Source: Saprospiraceae bacterium (GTDB lineage: Bacteria; Bacteroidota; Bacteroidia; Chitinophagales; Saprospiraceae). Taken from it: a DNA stretch of 64,000 nt. Both the position numbers and the translations under genes were made by a program. The number at the start of each line of letters is the position of its first letter. The first letter of the stretch is position 1. Under the pieces are notes generated by a model. That model ran no database searches. It was not told the DNA's origin and worked only from the letters and a program-made list of their open reading frames with translations. Where the stretch lies: positions 496,001 through 560,000 of the forward strand of contig JADKFX010000001.1 in the NCBI GenBank assembly GCA_016717265.1. Direction: 5' to 3'. Below, piece by piece: positions 17,664 through 28,048 of the stretch.

Positions 17664-18194
17664 TTAATTTCCAGATGGAGTTGCTTCTGGTGTAGCCGGC
17701 GCTGGCATAGGTGGCATTGGCATAACCGGTGTCATGGAATCAAAATGAATCGTCCAGCTATTATTTTTCTTTTTCAAAACAGCCATACCAATCGCTTTTC
17801 CTCCCATATCCTGGCCTTTAATTTTAATTTGTGCATCTGAATCCCAGGTAACAATTGCCACATCAGGAGTCACCATACGGGAAGATGTTAGTTTGTAAGT
17901 AAATATTGGTTTTTCATCAACCATACCATCAAAAGCTTTCCAGGCAGCTTCCAGGTTTTTTATACCTTGAACCATACTACCATCCGGATTAATCTCCGCT
18001 GCAGACCGATCATAATAATTTTTCAAGGCTTTATAATCTTTGTTTTCATAAGCTGTATAAATTTCTTTTAGAAAATTCTCAAAGTTGATTCTGTTTTCTA
18101 ATGGAAGTTTTGCAGGTTTAGCTTGTGCACTTAACGATTGTGGGTTGCTAAAAACAAGAACTAAAAGCAATACACTGTAAAATAATTTTTTCAT
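17664..18194 (-). CDS. secreted NTF2-like (DUF4440/SnoaL-type) protein
   Basis: I chose ATG 18194 because it gives a standard signal peptide (MKKLFYSVLLLVLVFS) and does not overlap the methyltransferase gene. An earlier ATG at 18251 would overlap it. The mature ~155 residues have the cone-shaped NTF2 pattern: a helix rich in YENKDYKAL, a strand pair, then W.I..D near the end. The C-terminus is a short Pro/Ala/Met-rich tail. The family includes small enzymes and ligand-binding proteins, and no catalytic residues can be assigned here. It follows the methyltransferase gene by 37 bases. Confidence 0.8.
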   Translation of the reverse strand: MKKLFYSVLLLVLVFSNPQSLSAQAKPAKLPLENRINFENFLKEIYTAYENKDYKALKNYYDRSAAEINPDGSMVQGIKNLEAAWKAFDGMVDEKPIFTYKLTSSRMVTPDVAIVTWDSDAQIKIKGQDMGGKAIGMAVLKKKNNSWTIHFDSMTPVMPMPPMPAPATPEATPSGN

Positions 18195-18231
18195 TTTTTT
18201 TTTATTTAAGTTAATAATTTTGAATGCTACA

Positions 18232-19230
18232 TTAAATAATTTCTCCTTCAATAATAAACTGTGGACTTCCAGTAGGTATTATTTTAGTTATTCTTAAACC
18301 TGCAGAAGCAAATAAAACCCGAAATTCTTCTTCCGTACGTTCTCTTCCATTCATCATCAGTTGCATATGCAGATCGTAAAAATAACTTAAAATGGATTCA
18401 TCCTTACCCAAAATCATATCTATTACAAGAATTTTTCCAAAAGGTTTAAGGCTTTTAGCACAGTTTTTTAAAATGGTAGTCGCTTTTTCATTACTCCAAT
18501 CATGCAGAATGGATTTTAAAATATAATGATCTGCTGCTGGAATTTCATCAAAGAAACTTCCTCCAACCACCGCACATCGGTCTGAAATATTGGATAAATT
18601 TACATCTTTAATGACAAAAGGAAGATCAAATAATATACCATTTTTATCTGGGTATTTTAAAAGGATCTCATTTAAGAGAAAACCATGTCCTCCTCCAACA
18701 TCACAGAGTATACCAGCTTCAACAAAATTATAGCTATTTAAAAGATTCGCAGCTCCATTTTTTGAAATTTGGGTCATATATTCATTGAACGGTATTCCGT
18801 ATTCCGGATGCTTTTCAAAATAATCCCAGGGCTGCATACCCATACTTTCCTTAAACGCAGCATCGCCTGTTTTTAAGGAATACATCAAATTAGACCAGGT
18901 ATTAAACCAGGGTGGCGAACACATAAATTCAATATTTTTGCAGAAATTTCCCGGCTGGTCGTTTCTAAAATAATTACCAAGAGCTGTTAATTTGAAAGAA
19001 GTTCCTTCCATTTGAACCAATCCTAACTTCGATAGAAAACGTAAAAACCGGAAGCTAATTTCTTCTTGCGTTTGACAATGTTTTGCGATTTCTGCCACGG
19101 ATTTTTGCCCTTGATTTAAATATTCTGGAATTCCAAGTTGTATAAACGTATTTAATGCAAAACTAATTGGAATCCCTGCTAGTAAATGAATTGCTTCAGC
19201 GATAGGCGGCTTTGGATTTGTTGGATTCAT
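18232..19230 (-). CDS. SAM-dependent O-methyltransferase (COMT/ASMT-like)
   Basis: The 332-residue protein has an N-terminal winged-helix dimerisation domain (about 10-90) and a Rossmann methyltransferase domain. Motif I is DVGGGHG (177-183) and the usual catalytic His is in LKSILHDW (His243). This matches the plant-type family 2 O-methyltransferases such as acetylserotonin O-methyltransferase, which in bacteria methylate phenolic or polyketide hydroxyls. No biosynthetic cluster surrounds it, so the substrate is unknown. Confidence 0.88.
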   Translation of the reverse strand: MNPTNPKPPIAEAIHLLAGIPISFALNTFIQLGIPEYLNQGQKSVAEIAKHCQTQEEISFRFLRFLSKLGLVQMEGTSFKLTALGNYFRNDQPGNFCKNIEFMCSPPWFNTWSNLMYSLKTGDAAFKESMGMQPWDYFEKHPEYGIPFNEYMTQISKNGAANLLNSYNFVEAGILCDVGGGHGFLLNEILLKYPDKNGILFDLPFVIKDVNLSNISDRCAVVGGSFFDEIPAADHYILKSILHDWSNEKATTILKNCAKSLKPFGKILVIDMILGKDESILSYFYDLHMQLMMNGRERTEEEFRVLFASAGLRITKIIPTGSPQFIIEGEII

Positions 19231-19299
19231 TCTAAATTTATATAAATTTTACGAAAAAGATTTCAATTCTTAAACAATGATATCTTTTTGAACCCCAGC

Positions 19300-19476
19300 T
19301 TACAAAGATGCCCAAGAAGAACAACGATTACCATATTGTATTAAATCATCTTTAAGAACCATGAAAAAATTCATCATAGGCGAAAAACAATAAAGAATTA
19401 TTAAAGCAATGGCTAGTATAAATACGCAAAAGCTAAGCATGTTTAAACTGATCTGTTTTAGTGACATTGTTTCCAT
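19300..19476 (-). CDS. possible 58-residue membrane peptide
   Basis: ATG 19476 opens a 58-codon frame ending at TAA 19300. The peptide has a polar start (METMSLKQISLN), one strong hydrophobic stretch (residues 13-32), then a polar Cys-containing tail. It fills part of the 384-base gap between the methyltransferase and kinase genes. The membrane-helix pattern argues for a real small protein. It has no recognised family and could be chance. Confidence 0.4.
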   Translation of the reverse strand: METMSLKQISLNMLSFCVFILAIALIILYCFSPMMNFFMVLKDDLIQYGNRCSSWASL

Positions 19477-19614
19477 TTTTTAAAAGTTACGAAATAATAG
19501 CTCAAAAGTAGAATAGGTCAAAGACCTGTATGCTCCGTCAAATCATGTAATGTGTCTACGTAGATTTTCGTATTTTTACCCAATAAACTGCTGTAATTCT
19601 CAAATTCTGCTTAC

Positions 19615-21564
19615 ATGAGCCCGTTAAATCGGTTAATTTTAATTGGATTCCTCCTGTTTGCTTCAGGTAAATCACTGATTGCACAGCAAGCTCTTTCCGA
19701 TAGTCTGAGGAATTTATACAGTCTAGAAAAGGACCCATCAAAACAATTGGAACTCTATCATAGTATTGCAAAAGAAGCAATTCGTATAAATTTAGAAGAG
19801 GGCAGTATATATGCTGATACCCTTGACCAATTAGCAAAAAAAACAAATACCTTAAAAGCACAAGCAATCTCCATTAATTTCCGAGGCAGGATAGCGAAAG
19901 AAAAAGGGTCCTTTGAAGAAGCTTTGAAATTGCTTTATATGGATCTGTCAATCCGGGAAAAACTAAACGATAAATTTGGAATCGCTTTAAGCTATAATGA
20001 CCTTGGAAGCACCTATGCAGATTTATATAAAGCTGATTCAGCAATTAGCTACTATCTCAAAGCGGTTGAAATCTTTGATCAATTAAAAGAGTATAGCAAT
20101 CTGGCTTCTGCATATAGTAATATAGGAAGTCTTTACAGTGATCAAAAAGCCCACGAAAAGGCGATATCTTATCTTCAAAAAGCACTTAAAATCCGATTAG
20201 AACATGGGGAGGAAAAAAAATGTATGTTCACTTATAATAATTTATGTGTTGCGTATGGCAGCATGGAAGGAACTCCTGAAAACATAGAAAAGGCTATTGA
20301 GTATGCCAATAAAGGAGTAGCCATTGCTTTAAAGTATCATAATTTATATGTAGCTGGTGTTATTGAAGGTGGTTTATGTCATTTACTGCTGAAAAAATCA
20401 AAATACAAGGAGGCAATACAATATTGCAATGCATCAATACAAAAACTTGAAACCGCAAAAAGAAGCTTAAATCTTGTCTTTCCATATGTAAATCTGGCTT
20501 CTGTATATAATAAAATGAATCAACCGGATTCTGCTTTAAAGTATGCTCAAAAGGGATATGTAATTATGGAAGAAAAACATTTAGTAGATCCCTTGGAAGT
20601 ATATTATGAAGAGTTTGCAAATGCATATGAACAAAAAGGAAATCACAAAGAAGCACTTGTTTGGTTTAAAAAATTCATGACTTTAGACGATTCCCTATTT
20701 AAAGCAGAAAATGTAAAGAATCTTGCAGATGTTGAAACAAAATATCAATCTGAAAAAAAAGAAAAAGAGCTGATTGTCCAACGGGAAACCAATTTCAAAC
20801 AAAGAACCTGGCTAATCGGACTTGCAGTAAGTATTTTTGTAATCTTAATTTTTTCATACTTGTTTTATAATCGGTATCGGTTAAAACAAAATCAAACATT
20901 ACAGGAAGCCATTATTAAAGAGCAAAAATTAGGTCTAAATGCTGTAATTGAAGCCCAGGAAGCAGAACGAAAGCGCATCGCAAAAGATTTACATGATGGC
21001 ATAGCACAGGAATTGGTTGCACTTAAATTAGGATTTGATCATCTCTATCGAAAGGTCGAACAGAGTATACCAAATGAAGCGATAAAACTTGGAGAACTAA
21101 GTGTACAACTGAATGAAACCTGTACTGAATTGCGCAATATTTCACATGTCATGATGCCACCAACTTTGGAAACAAAAGGATTGGTACCGAGTTTGCAAAT
21201 GCTTTTACGAAATACAATAGAACAAACAGGTATCAAAACACAGTTTGAACATTTCGATTTGCCAGATCGCATGGATCCTAAAACAGAATTGGGATTATAT
21301 AGAATTACGCAGGAATTACTTCATAATATTCTTAAGCATGCAAGGGCCAAAAACATTTTTTTGCAATTGTATAAGGCTGGCAATAATTTAATACTTCGTA
21401 TTGAAGATGATGGCATGGGATTTGATTTTAATGAGGCCAAACAAAAAGGCAGTATGGGTCTCCTTAATATACTGAGTCGGGTAAATACCTTAGAGGGCAG
21501 TTATTTTTCAGAACGCGGTGACCAATTGGGCACAATTTCTACGATTCGTATACCTTTAACATAA
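19615..21564 (+). CDS. TPR-sensor histidine kinase (NarL/LuxR partner type)
   Basis: The 649-residue protein has a signal peptide (1-23), a run of tetratricopeptide repeats (about 60-340), one membrane helix (about 397-417) and a cytoplasmic kinase core. The phosphoacceptor helix carries RIAKDLHDGIAQEL with the His of DLHDG, typical of HisKA_3 kinases. The ATP-binding domain has ELLHNILKHA (N box), EDDGMGFD and GSMGLLNI. The TPRs should lie in the periplasm. It is followed one base later by its likely partner regulator. Confidence 0.92.
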   Translation: MSPLNRLILIGFLLFASGKSLIAQQALSDSLRNLYSLEKDPSKQLELYHSIAKEAIRINLEEGSIYADTLDQLAKKTNTLKAQAISINFRGRIAKEKGSFEEALKLLYMDLSIREKLNDKFGIALSYNDLGSTYADLYKADSAISYYLKAVEIFDQLKEYSNLASAYSNIGSLYSDQKAHEKAISYLQKALKIRLEHGEEKKCMFTYNNLCVAYGSMEGTPENIEKAIEYANKGVAIALKYHNLYVAGVIEGGLCHLLLKKSKYKEAIQYCNASIQKLETAKRSLNLVFPYVNLASVYNKMNQPDSALKYAQKGYVIMEEKHLVDPLEVYYEEFANAYEQKGNHKEALVWFKKFMTLDDSLFKAENVKNLADVETKYQSEKKEKELIVQRETNFKQRTWLIGLAVSIFVILIFSYLFYNRYRLKQNQTLQEAIIKEQKLGLNAVIEAQEAERKRIAKDLHDGIAQELVALKLGFDHLYRKVEQSIPNEAIKLGELSVQLNETCTELRNISHVMMPPTLETKGLVPSLQMLLRNTIEQTGIKTQFEHFDLPDRMDPKTELGLYRITQELLHNILKHARAKNIFLQLYKAGNNLILRIEDDGMGFDFNEAKQKGSMGLLNILSRVNTLEGSYFSERGDQLGTISTIRIPLT

Positions 21565-21565
21565 C

Positions 21566-22198
21566 ATGAAACTTAAACTTATTTTAGCGGATGATCATCA
21601 CCTCGTTAGACAAGGTTTTAAAGCTTTACTTTCAGAAATGCCAGAAATAGAAATCATTGGGGAAGCATCCAATGGCGAGCAGGTTTTACAATTACTGCGA
21701 ACTGGAAAATTGGCGGATATCATATTAATGGATGTTGAAATGCCAATTTTAGGTGGGCTTGAAACCACTGAAAAAATTATGAAAGATTTTTTTGGGGTAA
21801 AAGTTATTATTATAAGTATGCTCAATGATAAAGCAATCATCGAATCTGCTTATGAAAAAGGGGCGAAAGGTTTTCTATTTAAAAATACTACCTTGCCTGA
21901 ACTTCAAGAAGCCATAAAATCAGTTGCCAGCGGCGAAAACTATTTTAGCCACGAAGTAGCAAATGTGTTATTACAAAAAAGACCAAAGGACCAAAGCAGC
22001 CTCTTATCCCATTTAACAGATCGGGAAATTGAAATTTTAAAGTTAATTGCGGAAGGATTTTCAAGTACAGAAATTGGAACCAAATTATTTATTAGTCCAA
22101 GAACCGTAGATACACACCGAAATAATTTAATTCAAAAACTCAATGTTAATGGAATCGTAGGTCTTGTAAAATTTGCATTTCAAAACAAACTGATATGA
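21566..22198 (+). CDS. LuxR/NarL-family response regulator
   Basis: The 210-residue protein has a receiver domain with the acidic pair DD (9-10), phosphoacceptor Asp56 in ILMDVEMP, and Lys in the conserved late position. The C-terminal LuxR-type HTH reads LTDREIEILKLIAEG ... ISPRTVDTHRNN. It starts one base after the TPR kinase gene stop, so the two form a two-component system. Its targets may include the large secreted protein gene just downstream; that is an inference from position only. Confidence 0.93.
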   Translation: MKLKLILADDHHLVRQGFKALLSEMPEIEIIGEASNGEQVLQLLRTGKLADIILMDVEMPILGGLETTEKIMKDFFGVKVIIISMLNDKAIIESAYEKGAKGFLFKNTTLPELQEAIKSVASGENYFSHEVANVLLQKRPKDQSSLLSHLTDREIEILKLIAEGFSSTEIGTKLFISPRTVDTHRNNLIQKLNVNGIVGLVKFAFQNKLI

Positions 22199-22329
22199 AA
22201 TATTTAAACTATAATTGTCTTTATAATTTTTACAGTTTATGCTAATTTTCATATTTATGAAATAAAATGTATTCAAAAACAATATTTAAAAATAAACTAA
22301 TTATTAATCAAAATTTAGAATTCCAAATT

Positions 22330-25300
22330 ATGAATCTATTCATTAAAACCACAATGATTTGTAGTCTTTTAATACTCTCGTTGAATTTGACTTCACAAAA
22401 GAAAACGAATGCAGTTAAAGCAAAAGAAGCTACAAAAGAAACATCAAAAGATAGTATACCATCTTCTTTATTTAGTGCTTTGAAATTCAGGAGTCTTGGA
22501 CCTGCATTAACTTCCGGTAGAATTTCAGATTTGGCCGTTAATCCAAATGATCCAAATCATTATTTTGTGGCTGTTGCATCGGGTGGTGTCTGGAAAACTA
22601 CAAATTCAGGGGTGACTTTTGATCCTGTTTTTGATGGCGAAGGTTCATACTCTATTGGTTGTTTAGCAATGGATCCTAAGAATACAAATGTGCTCTGGGT
22701 AGGAACTGGAGAAAATAATAATCAACGGAGTGTAGCTTATGGCGATGGAATTTATAAAACTGAAGATGGCGGTAAGTCCTGGAAAAATATGGGTTTAAAA
22801 AATTCCGAACATATTGGCAGAATTAGTATTGATCCTGTAAATTCAGATATCGTTTATGTTGCAGCCTACGGACCGCTTTGGAGTTCTGGAGGTGAACGTG
22901 GAATTTATAAAACAACAGATGGTGGTGTTAGCTGGAAACAAATTTTAAAAGTTAGTGATTATACTGGTTTTAATGAAGTTTTTGTAGATCCTCGATTTTC
23001 AAATATTATTTATGTTGCCGCCCATCAACGACAACGCAAAGTATTTTCTTATATCGGTGGTGGACCAGAATCTGCATTATATAAAAGTACGGATGCGGGT
23101 GCAACCTGGAATAAAATAATGAGTGGTATGCCAACCGGGGATATCGGTAGAATCGGCCTTAACTATGCGCCTTCAAATCCAGATATATTGTATGCAGTTG
23201 TTGAAGCTTCAGAAAACAACGGTGGTGTTTATAAAAGTATGGATCGCGGAGCTAGTTGGGAAAAACAAAGTAGCTATTCTACTTCTGGGAATTATTATCA
23301 AAAAATCTATTGCGATCCAAAAGATATCAACAAAATATTTGTCATCAATACGTATTTTGGTATCAGTAAAGATGGTGGGAAATCATTTTCTATTTTAGGT
23401 GAAAAAAATAAACATATAGACAATCATGTTATTTGGATAGACCCAAATAATACCAAACATTATTTAGTTGGCTGTGATGGTGGCCTATATGAAACTTTTG
23501 ATGCAGCTGAAAATTGGCTTTTCAAACCAAATTTACCAGTCACCCAATTTTACAAAGTAAGTACCGATAATGCTTTTCCATTTTATAATATACATGGGGG
23601 AACACAAGATAATTTTAGTATCGGTGGACCTTCCAGAACTACAAGTATTAATGGAATTGTAAGTGCTGACTGGTTTTTTACAAGTATTGGAGATGGTTTT
23701 GAAACACAAGTTGATCAAAGTAATCCAGATATTATTTATGCACAATCACAATACGGAGGTTTGATACGCTACGATAAAAAGAATGGTGAATTTGTAGATA
23801 TCAAACCTATTGAACAAGCACCCGGCGAGGCTTATAGATGGAATTGGGATGCTCCCTTATTAATTTCAAAATTTAATAATAAACGACTTTATTTTGCTGC
23901 TAATAAAGTATTTCGGACAGATGATCAAGGATCCACTTGGAAAACTATTTCTGGTGATCTAAGTAGAAATCTGGATCGAAATAAATTAATGGTCATGGAT
24001 AAAGTATGGAGCGTTGATGCTATTGCAAAAAATGGATCCACCGATATTTATGGAAACATTACGAGTATATCAGAAAGTCCATTTGATGAAAATATTTTGT
24101 ATGCAGGAACAGATGATGGACTCATACATACAACCCTTAATGGAGGCGCAAACTGGACAAAAATTGATAATATTTCAGGAGTGCCCGAACGCTCGTATGT
24201 ACATCAAATTATCTGCTCTCAACATGAAAAAAATACGGCTTATGTAGTTTTCAATCATCATCGTTATGGTGATTTTCATCCGTATATATTCAAAACTACG
24301 GATGGCGGGAATACCTGGAGTCCGATTCAAAATAATTTACCAGAAAGAGGTTCCGTGTATTCAATAGCGGAAGATCATGTAAATAAAAATTTATTATTTG
24401 CAGGCACCGAATTTGGAGTTTTTTTTAGTGTAGACGGAGGCCAAAAATGGATCCAGTTAAAAGCGGGATTACCAACAATAGCAGTTAGGGATATTGAAAT
24501 TCAAAGAAGAGAAAATGATTTAGTATTAGGCACCTTCGGAAGAGGCTTCTATGTTTTAGATGATTATTCTCCATTGCGGACGATTACGAAAGAAAATCTT
24601 GAAAAAGAAATCCTTCTATTTCCAATTAAAGACTCCTGGATGTATATTGAATCTACGCCTTTGGGTGTGCGGGGTAAAGGATTTCAAGGTGAAAGTTTTT
24701 TTACGACGGCCAATCCAAAAGTTGGAGCCGTTTTTACATATCATCTTAAAAACGATATCAAAACACTTAAAGAAAAACGAAAGGAAGTAGAAGCTGAAAA
24801 AGCTAAAAAGAAAGAAACAATATATTATCCTAGTTTAGATTCCTTAAGAATGGAAGATGTACAAGTTGCACCTCATTTATTGTTTACAATTCGGGACGAA
24901 ATGAATCAAGTTGTTAGACGACTTAAAACTGCAGCTAAAAAAGGATTAAACCGCATCCTTTGGGACTTTAGATATGCCCCATTTGGTCCTGTGGATTTAA
25001 GTACATTTGATGAGTCTTTTGTGTTTAGTTCCCCTGAAATTGGATATCGCGCATTACCTGGAACTTATACTTTATCCATTAGCAAGTTTGAAAATGGAAT
25101 TTATACAGATTTAGGCGTTTCTCAAACATTTAATGTGAAAGCATTAAATGTAACAAGTTTAGCAGTTGCAGATAAAAAATCACTAGATGATTTTAGTAAA
25201 AAACTAGCTGAACTTCGCAGAATTACGAGCGCTGTTGATGCTTATCGAAATGAATTAGTTGATAAATTAAAGTATTTCAAACAAGCCATATTGGAAACCC

Positions 25301-25644
25301 CAAAATTGCCTTTGGAAATCTCTAAACAGATATTTGATTTGGAAAAACGACTCCATTCTGTAAATGTACTTATGAATGGTGATGCAAGTTTGGCAAAACG
25401 CGAATTTGAAACCACACCTTCTATAAATGGCAGAATCGGAAATATAGTGGGTGGATTGTGGAGTACAACTGCCGCACCTTCTCAAACATACATTCAATCT
25501 TATGAAATTGCACAGAAGCAATTTGCAAGCATCTATAAAGAAATTAAAAATATAAACATGGATTTTGAAAAATTAGAACAAATTTTAGAAACGCATAAAT
25601 CTCCTTACACCCCTGGTAGATTGCCAGACTGGAAAGATGAATAA
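22330..25644 (+). CDS. secreted BNR/sortilin-like beta-propeller protein
   Basis: ATG 22330 gives a signal peptide (MNLFIKTTMICSLLILSLN). An ATG 21 codons upstream adds an unneeded polar leader. The 1104-residue product has many repeats of the form S.DGG.SW..., for example TEDGGKSWKNMG and TTDGGVSWKQI. These are Asp-box/BNR blades as in the VPS10 domain, and they span about residues 45-780. A helical, charged C-terminal part follows. No T9SS sorting domain is visible at the end (PYTPGRLPDWKDE). Such proteins are often labelled glycosyl hydrolases, but no catalytic residues can be assigned. Confidence 0.85.
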   Translation: MNLFIKTTMICSLLILSLNLTSQKKTNAVKAKEATKETSKDSIPSSLFSALKFRSLGPALTSGRISDLAVNPNDPNHYFVAVASGGVWKTTNSGVTFDPVFDGEGSYSIGCLAMDPKNTNVLWVGTGENNNQRSVAYGDGIYKTEDGGKSWKNMGLKNSEHIGRISIDPVNSDIVYVAAYGPLWSSGGERGIYKTTDGGVSWKQILKVSDYTGFNEVFVDPRFSNIIYVAAHQRQRKVFSYIGGGPESALYKSTDAGATWNKIMSGMPTGDIGRIGLNYAPSNPDILYAVVEASENNGGVYKSMDRGASWEKQSSYSTSGNYYQKIYCDPKDINKIFVINTYFGISKDGGKSFSILGEKNKHIDNHVIWIDPNNTKHYLVGCDGGLYETFDAAENWLFKPNLPVTQFYKVSTDNAFPFYNIHGGTQDNFSIGGPSRTTSINGIVSADWFFTSIGDGFETQVDQSNPDIIYAQSQYGGLIRYDKKNGEFVDIKPIEQAPGEAYRWNWDAPLLISKFNNKRLYFAANKVFRTDDQGSTWKTISGDLSRNLDRNKLMVMDKVWSVDAIAKNGSTDIYGNITSISESPFDENILYAGTDDGLIHTTLNGGANWTKIDNISGVPERSYVHQIICSQHEKNTAYVVFNHHRYGDFHPYIFKTTDGGNTWSPIQNNLPERGSVYSIAEDHVNKNLLFAGTEFGVFFSVDGGQKWIQLKAGLPTIAVRDIEIQRRENDLVLGTFGRGFYVLDDYSPLRTITKENLEKEILLFPIKDSWMYIESTPLGVRGKGFQGESFFTTANPKVGAVFTYHLKNDIKTLKEKRKEVEAEKAKKKETIYYPSLDSLRMEDVQVAPHLLFTIRDEMNQVVRRLKTAAKKGLNRILWDFRYAPFGPVDLSTFDESFVFSSPEIGYRALPGTYTLSISKFENGIYTDLGVSQTFNVKALNVTSLAVADKKSLDDFSKKLAELRRITSAVDAYRNELVDKLKYFKQAILETPKLPLEISKQIFDLEKRLHSVNVLMNGDASLAKREFETTPSINGRIGNIVGGLWSTTAAPSQTYIQSYEIAQKQFASIYKEIKNINMDFEKLEQILETHKSPYTPGRLPDWKDE

Positions 25645-25773
25645 TGCATTCAATTCGTTTTTGTTAAAATGAATAAAATTTAATATGAGCGAATGAAATA
25701 ATAATTTTAATTCAACTTTTTGGTATGTCGTAATAAACATAGTTTATGACCGCAAATTTTTATCCATTTACAA

Positions 25774-26919
25774 ATGAAGTTTAAAATAATTTCCATAGTA
25801 TTCGTCTTGATTTCGTATCAAGCTCAGACACAGACTTCATCTTGGAAACAAATTTGTGTTTTGGATCAAGCCATGAGTCATAGCTCTGGATTATTAACAC
25901 TCAATCATGGTGAAACATTTTGGACACAAGTTGATAATGGAAGTCCTGCTGAAATTTTTGAATTTGATAAAAATGGTATCATACTCAGAACATTAAAAAT
26001 TGAAAATGTTTCAAAGATGGATTGGGAAGATATAACGCATGATGGCAAAGGAACTATCTTTATTGGTGATTTTGGAAACAACAATAATAATAGAAAGGAT
26101 CTTAAGATTTACATTTTGAAAAATGTCGATCAACACCTGGCAGAGACAATTTCTGCAGAAACAATCGTGTTTTCATATGCGGATCAAAAAGATTTTCCAC
26201 CGGCAGCTCCTTACCGCAATTATGACATGGAAGCTATGGTATGGTTTCAGGATAGTTTGCATTTGTTTTCAAAAAACCGTACAGATCCATTTTCAGGATA
26301 TACTTATCAATATGCGATTCCTGCAAAATCAGGTTCCTATAATGTAAATCCGATGGACCGTTTTAAAACCGGTGACGGACCGATGTTGTTCTTTTGGATT
26401 ACAGCTGCTGCAATGGATTTGGAAAAAAACAATTTAATTTTATTATCCCATGACAGAATATGGAAATTTTCAGATTTTAATGGAAGCCAATTTTTTCAAG
26501 GAAAGTCCAATATGATACAGCTTCCTTCATACACTCAAAAAGAAGCTATATGCTATGCTAAAGATAATACTTGGTATATCACGGACGAATATAATTCAAC
26601 AATTCGCTTGGGTGGAAATTTATATGAAATGAAGTTGGAAACGGTAGCAAATGAAAACTTAGTTGAGGATTTTGAGTTCGTCGTTTCTCCAAATCCGGCA
26701 CAACAGTTATTGGATATTATAATTCCAAATGTTTCGGAAAATAATAACGAAAAAATAAAACTTTACGATGCCATGGGTAAGTTAATTATGAGCCTTGCTA
26801 TAAATAAAATAAGAACTACGGTGCCCTTACAAAATTTAGCGAATGGCATTTATTTTATAAATCGCAGCTCAAAATTTATAAAAAATTGTAAAACTAAAAA
26901 ATTGATAATACAAAAGTAA
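25774..26919 (+). CDS. T9SS-secreted beta-propeller-like protein
   Basis: The 381-residue protein has a signal peptide (1-20). The body has blade-like segments such as DWEDITHDGKGTIFIGDFG, reminiscent of SdiA-regulated or esterase-like propellers. The last ~75 residues are a type A T9SS sorting domain starting FVVSPNPAQQLLDI and ending GIYFINRSSKFIKN with a basic tail. The product is exported to the outside of the cell. It lies 129 bases after the large BNR protein gene and could be part of the same regulon. Confidence 0.85.
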   Translation: MKFKIISIVFVLISYQAQTQTSSWKQICVLDQAMSHSSGLLTLNHGETFWTQVDNGSPAEIFEFDKNGIILRTLKIENVSKMDWEDITHDGKGTIFIGDFGNNNNNRKDLKIYILKNVDQHLAETISAETIVFSYADQKDFPPAAPYRNYDMEAMVWFQDSLHLFSKNRTDPFSGYTYQYAIPAKSGSYNVNPMDRFKTGDGPMLFFWITAAAMDLEKNNLILLSHDRIWKFSDFNGSQFFQGKSNMIQLPSYTQKEAICYAKDNTWYITDEYNSTIRLGGNLYEMKLETVANENLVEDFEFVVSPNPAQQLLDIIIPNVSENNNEKIKLYDAMGKLIMSLAINKIRTTVPLQNLANGIYFINRSSKFIKNCKTKKLIIQK

Positions 26920-27044
26920 TTCACATTGTATTTCAAATGAGTTTATAGTCCTTAGCCGTTTTTACAATATTAATACCTCATTTTTTTTATTGTTAATTTC
27001 CAAAATAAAATAGCGATTGACTTTAAAAATAATTTGTAACTACT

Positions 27045-27497
27045 TCATTTACGCTTCGCTTCTTCATACAGCTCAATCCACTTTTCAGCTGTTATTTTAG
27101 AACAAAGTGTTCCTAATAATTCATATGGGATATCTTCTGTTTTTTTGAATCGAATACAACATTTTCCCATATCCAATTTTTTAGTAGATACTTTCTCCCA
27201 TTCCTTTTTAAACCAATTCAATAATTCCCCCTCATACAAAGCCATATGATATAAGGATATATAGTTTTTTTGAGATGCTAATGCAATAAATGGCAAGGCT
27301 TGTTTAGGATCACAATGATAACCAGCTGGAAACAGTGTATGGGGTACAACATAACACAGCATTCCATAACTCATCCCTTCGGAAAATCCTTCGGGTAGAT
27401 TCTCTAGAATCTGCTTTCTTATCTTGGTAATTGGACCTTTTCGTTCTTCAGGTAAAGATTCCAAATATTCTTTGGCTGTGATTGCTTTTGATTGCAT
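27045..27497 (-). CDS. DUF1801 (YdhG-like) protein
   Basis: The 150-residue cytosolic protein carries the DUF1801 pattern: EYLESLPEERKGPITKIRK at the start, then MSYGMLCYV and the late YISLYHM ... MGKCCIRFKK. The family is widespread, small and of unknown biochemical role. The gene starts 2 bases after the SRPBCC gene ends, so the pair is co-transcribed. Confidence 0.88.
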   Translation of the reverse strand: MQSKAITAKEYLESLPEERKGPITKIRKQILENLPEGFSEGMSYGMLCYVVPHTLFPAGYHCDPKQALPFIALASQKNYISLYHMALYEGELLNWFKKEWEKVSTKKLDMGKCCIRFKKTEDIPYELLGTLCSKITAEKWIELYEEAKRK

Positions 27498-27499
27498 TC

Positions 27500-27940
27500 T
27501 TAAACTATTTGGGATTCTGCAAAATTCTTAAATGCCTCTAAATATTTCATAGACTGTTTTTTGAATGCCCCTGGCATTATAAAACCTATTACTTTCATGA
27601 AACCTTTAAATTGAAACTCCTGTTTAGAAATATACTTTGTTCTATTTGGACCCATTTCCTTAAATGAATTCTTTACAATATTAAAAACACCATTTGCTTC
27701 GTAAGTCCCACTAAATTCGGTTGGCAAGTTTCTGACCGTAATCGTTTCAATCATTTCCATTTTGCGCTTGCCCATTAGAAATATTAATCTAGCTTTTGCT
27801 CCAACCTGTCCGGGATTTCCAGAAATAATTTCAAAACTTTGAAGTCCTTCCATCCATTTAAGCATGTTATCGGAATTATCAAAAAGCGATATAACCTTTT
27901 CTATTGGCAGATCAATTTCAATTTCGCAAGTGTATTTCAT
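27500..27940 (-). CDS. SRPBCC-family protein
   Basis: The 146-residue protein has the START/Bet v1-like layout: IEIDLPIEKVISLFDN at the N-terminus, then WMEGLQSFE, a central sheet and a long C-terminal helix (residues ~120-144). These are hydrophobic-pocket proteins that bind lipids or small ligands. A role cannot be assigned. It is the upstream member of a pair with the DUF1801 gene. Confidence 0.85.
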   Translation of the reverse strand: MKYTCEIEIDLPIEKVISLFDNSDNMLKWMEGLQSFEIISGNPGQVGAKARLIFLMGKRKMEMIETITVRNLPTEFSGTYEANGVFNIVKNSFKEMGPNRTKYISKQEFQFKGFMKVIGFIMPGAFKKQSMKYLEAFKNFAESQIV

Positions 27941-28048
27941 AAAGAATTAATTAAAATTATTGTTTTAATCTTTTGTGCACAATTTTCAACAAAAATAGCA
28001 ATATTTGCAAAATATCATGAAAGTCGTTTTCAAAAATTCTAATCCAAA

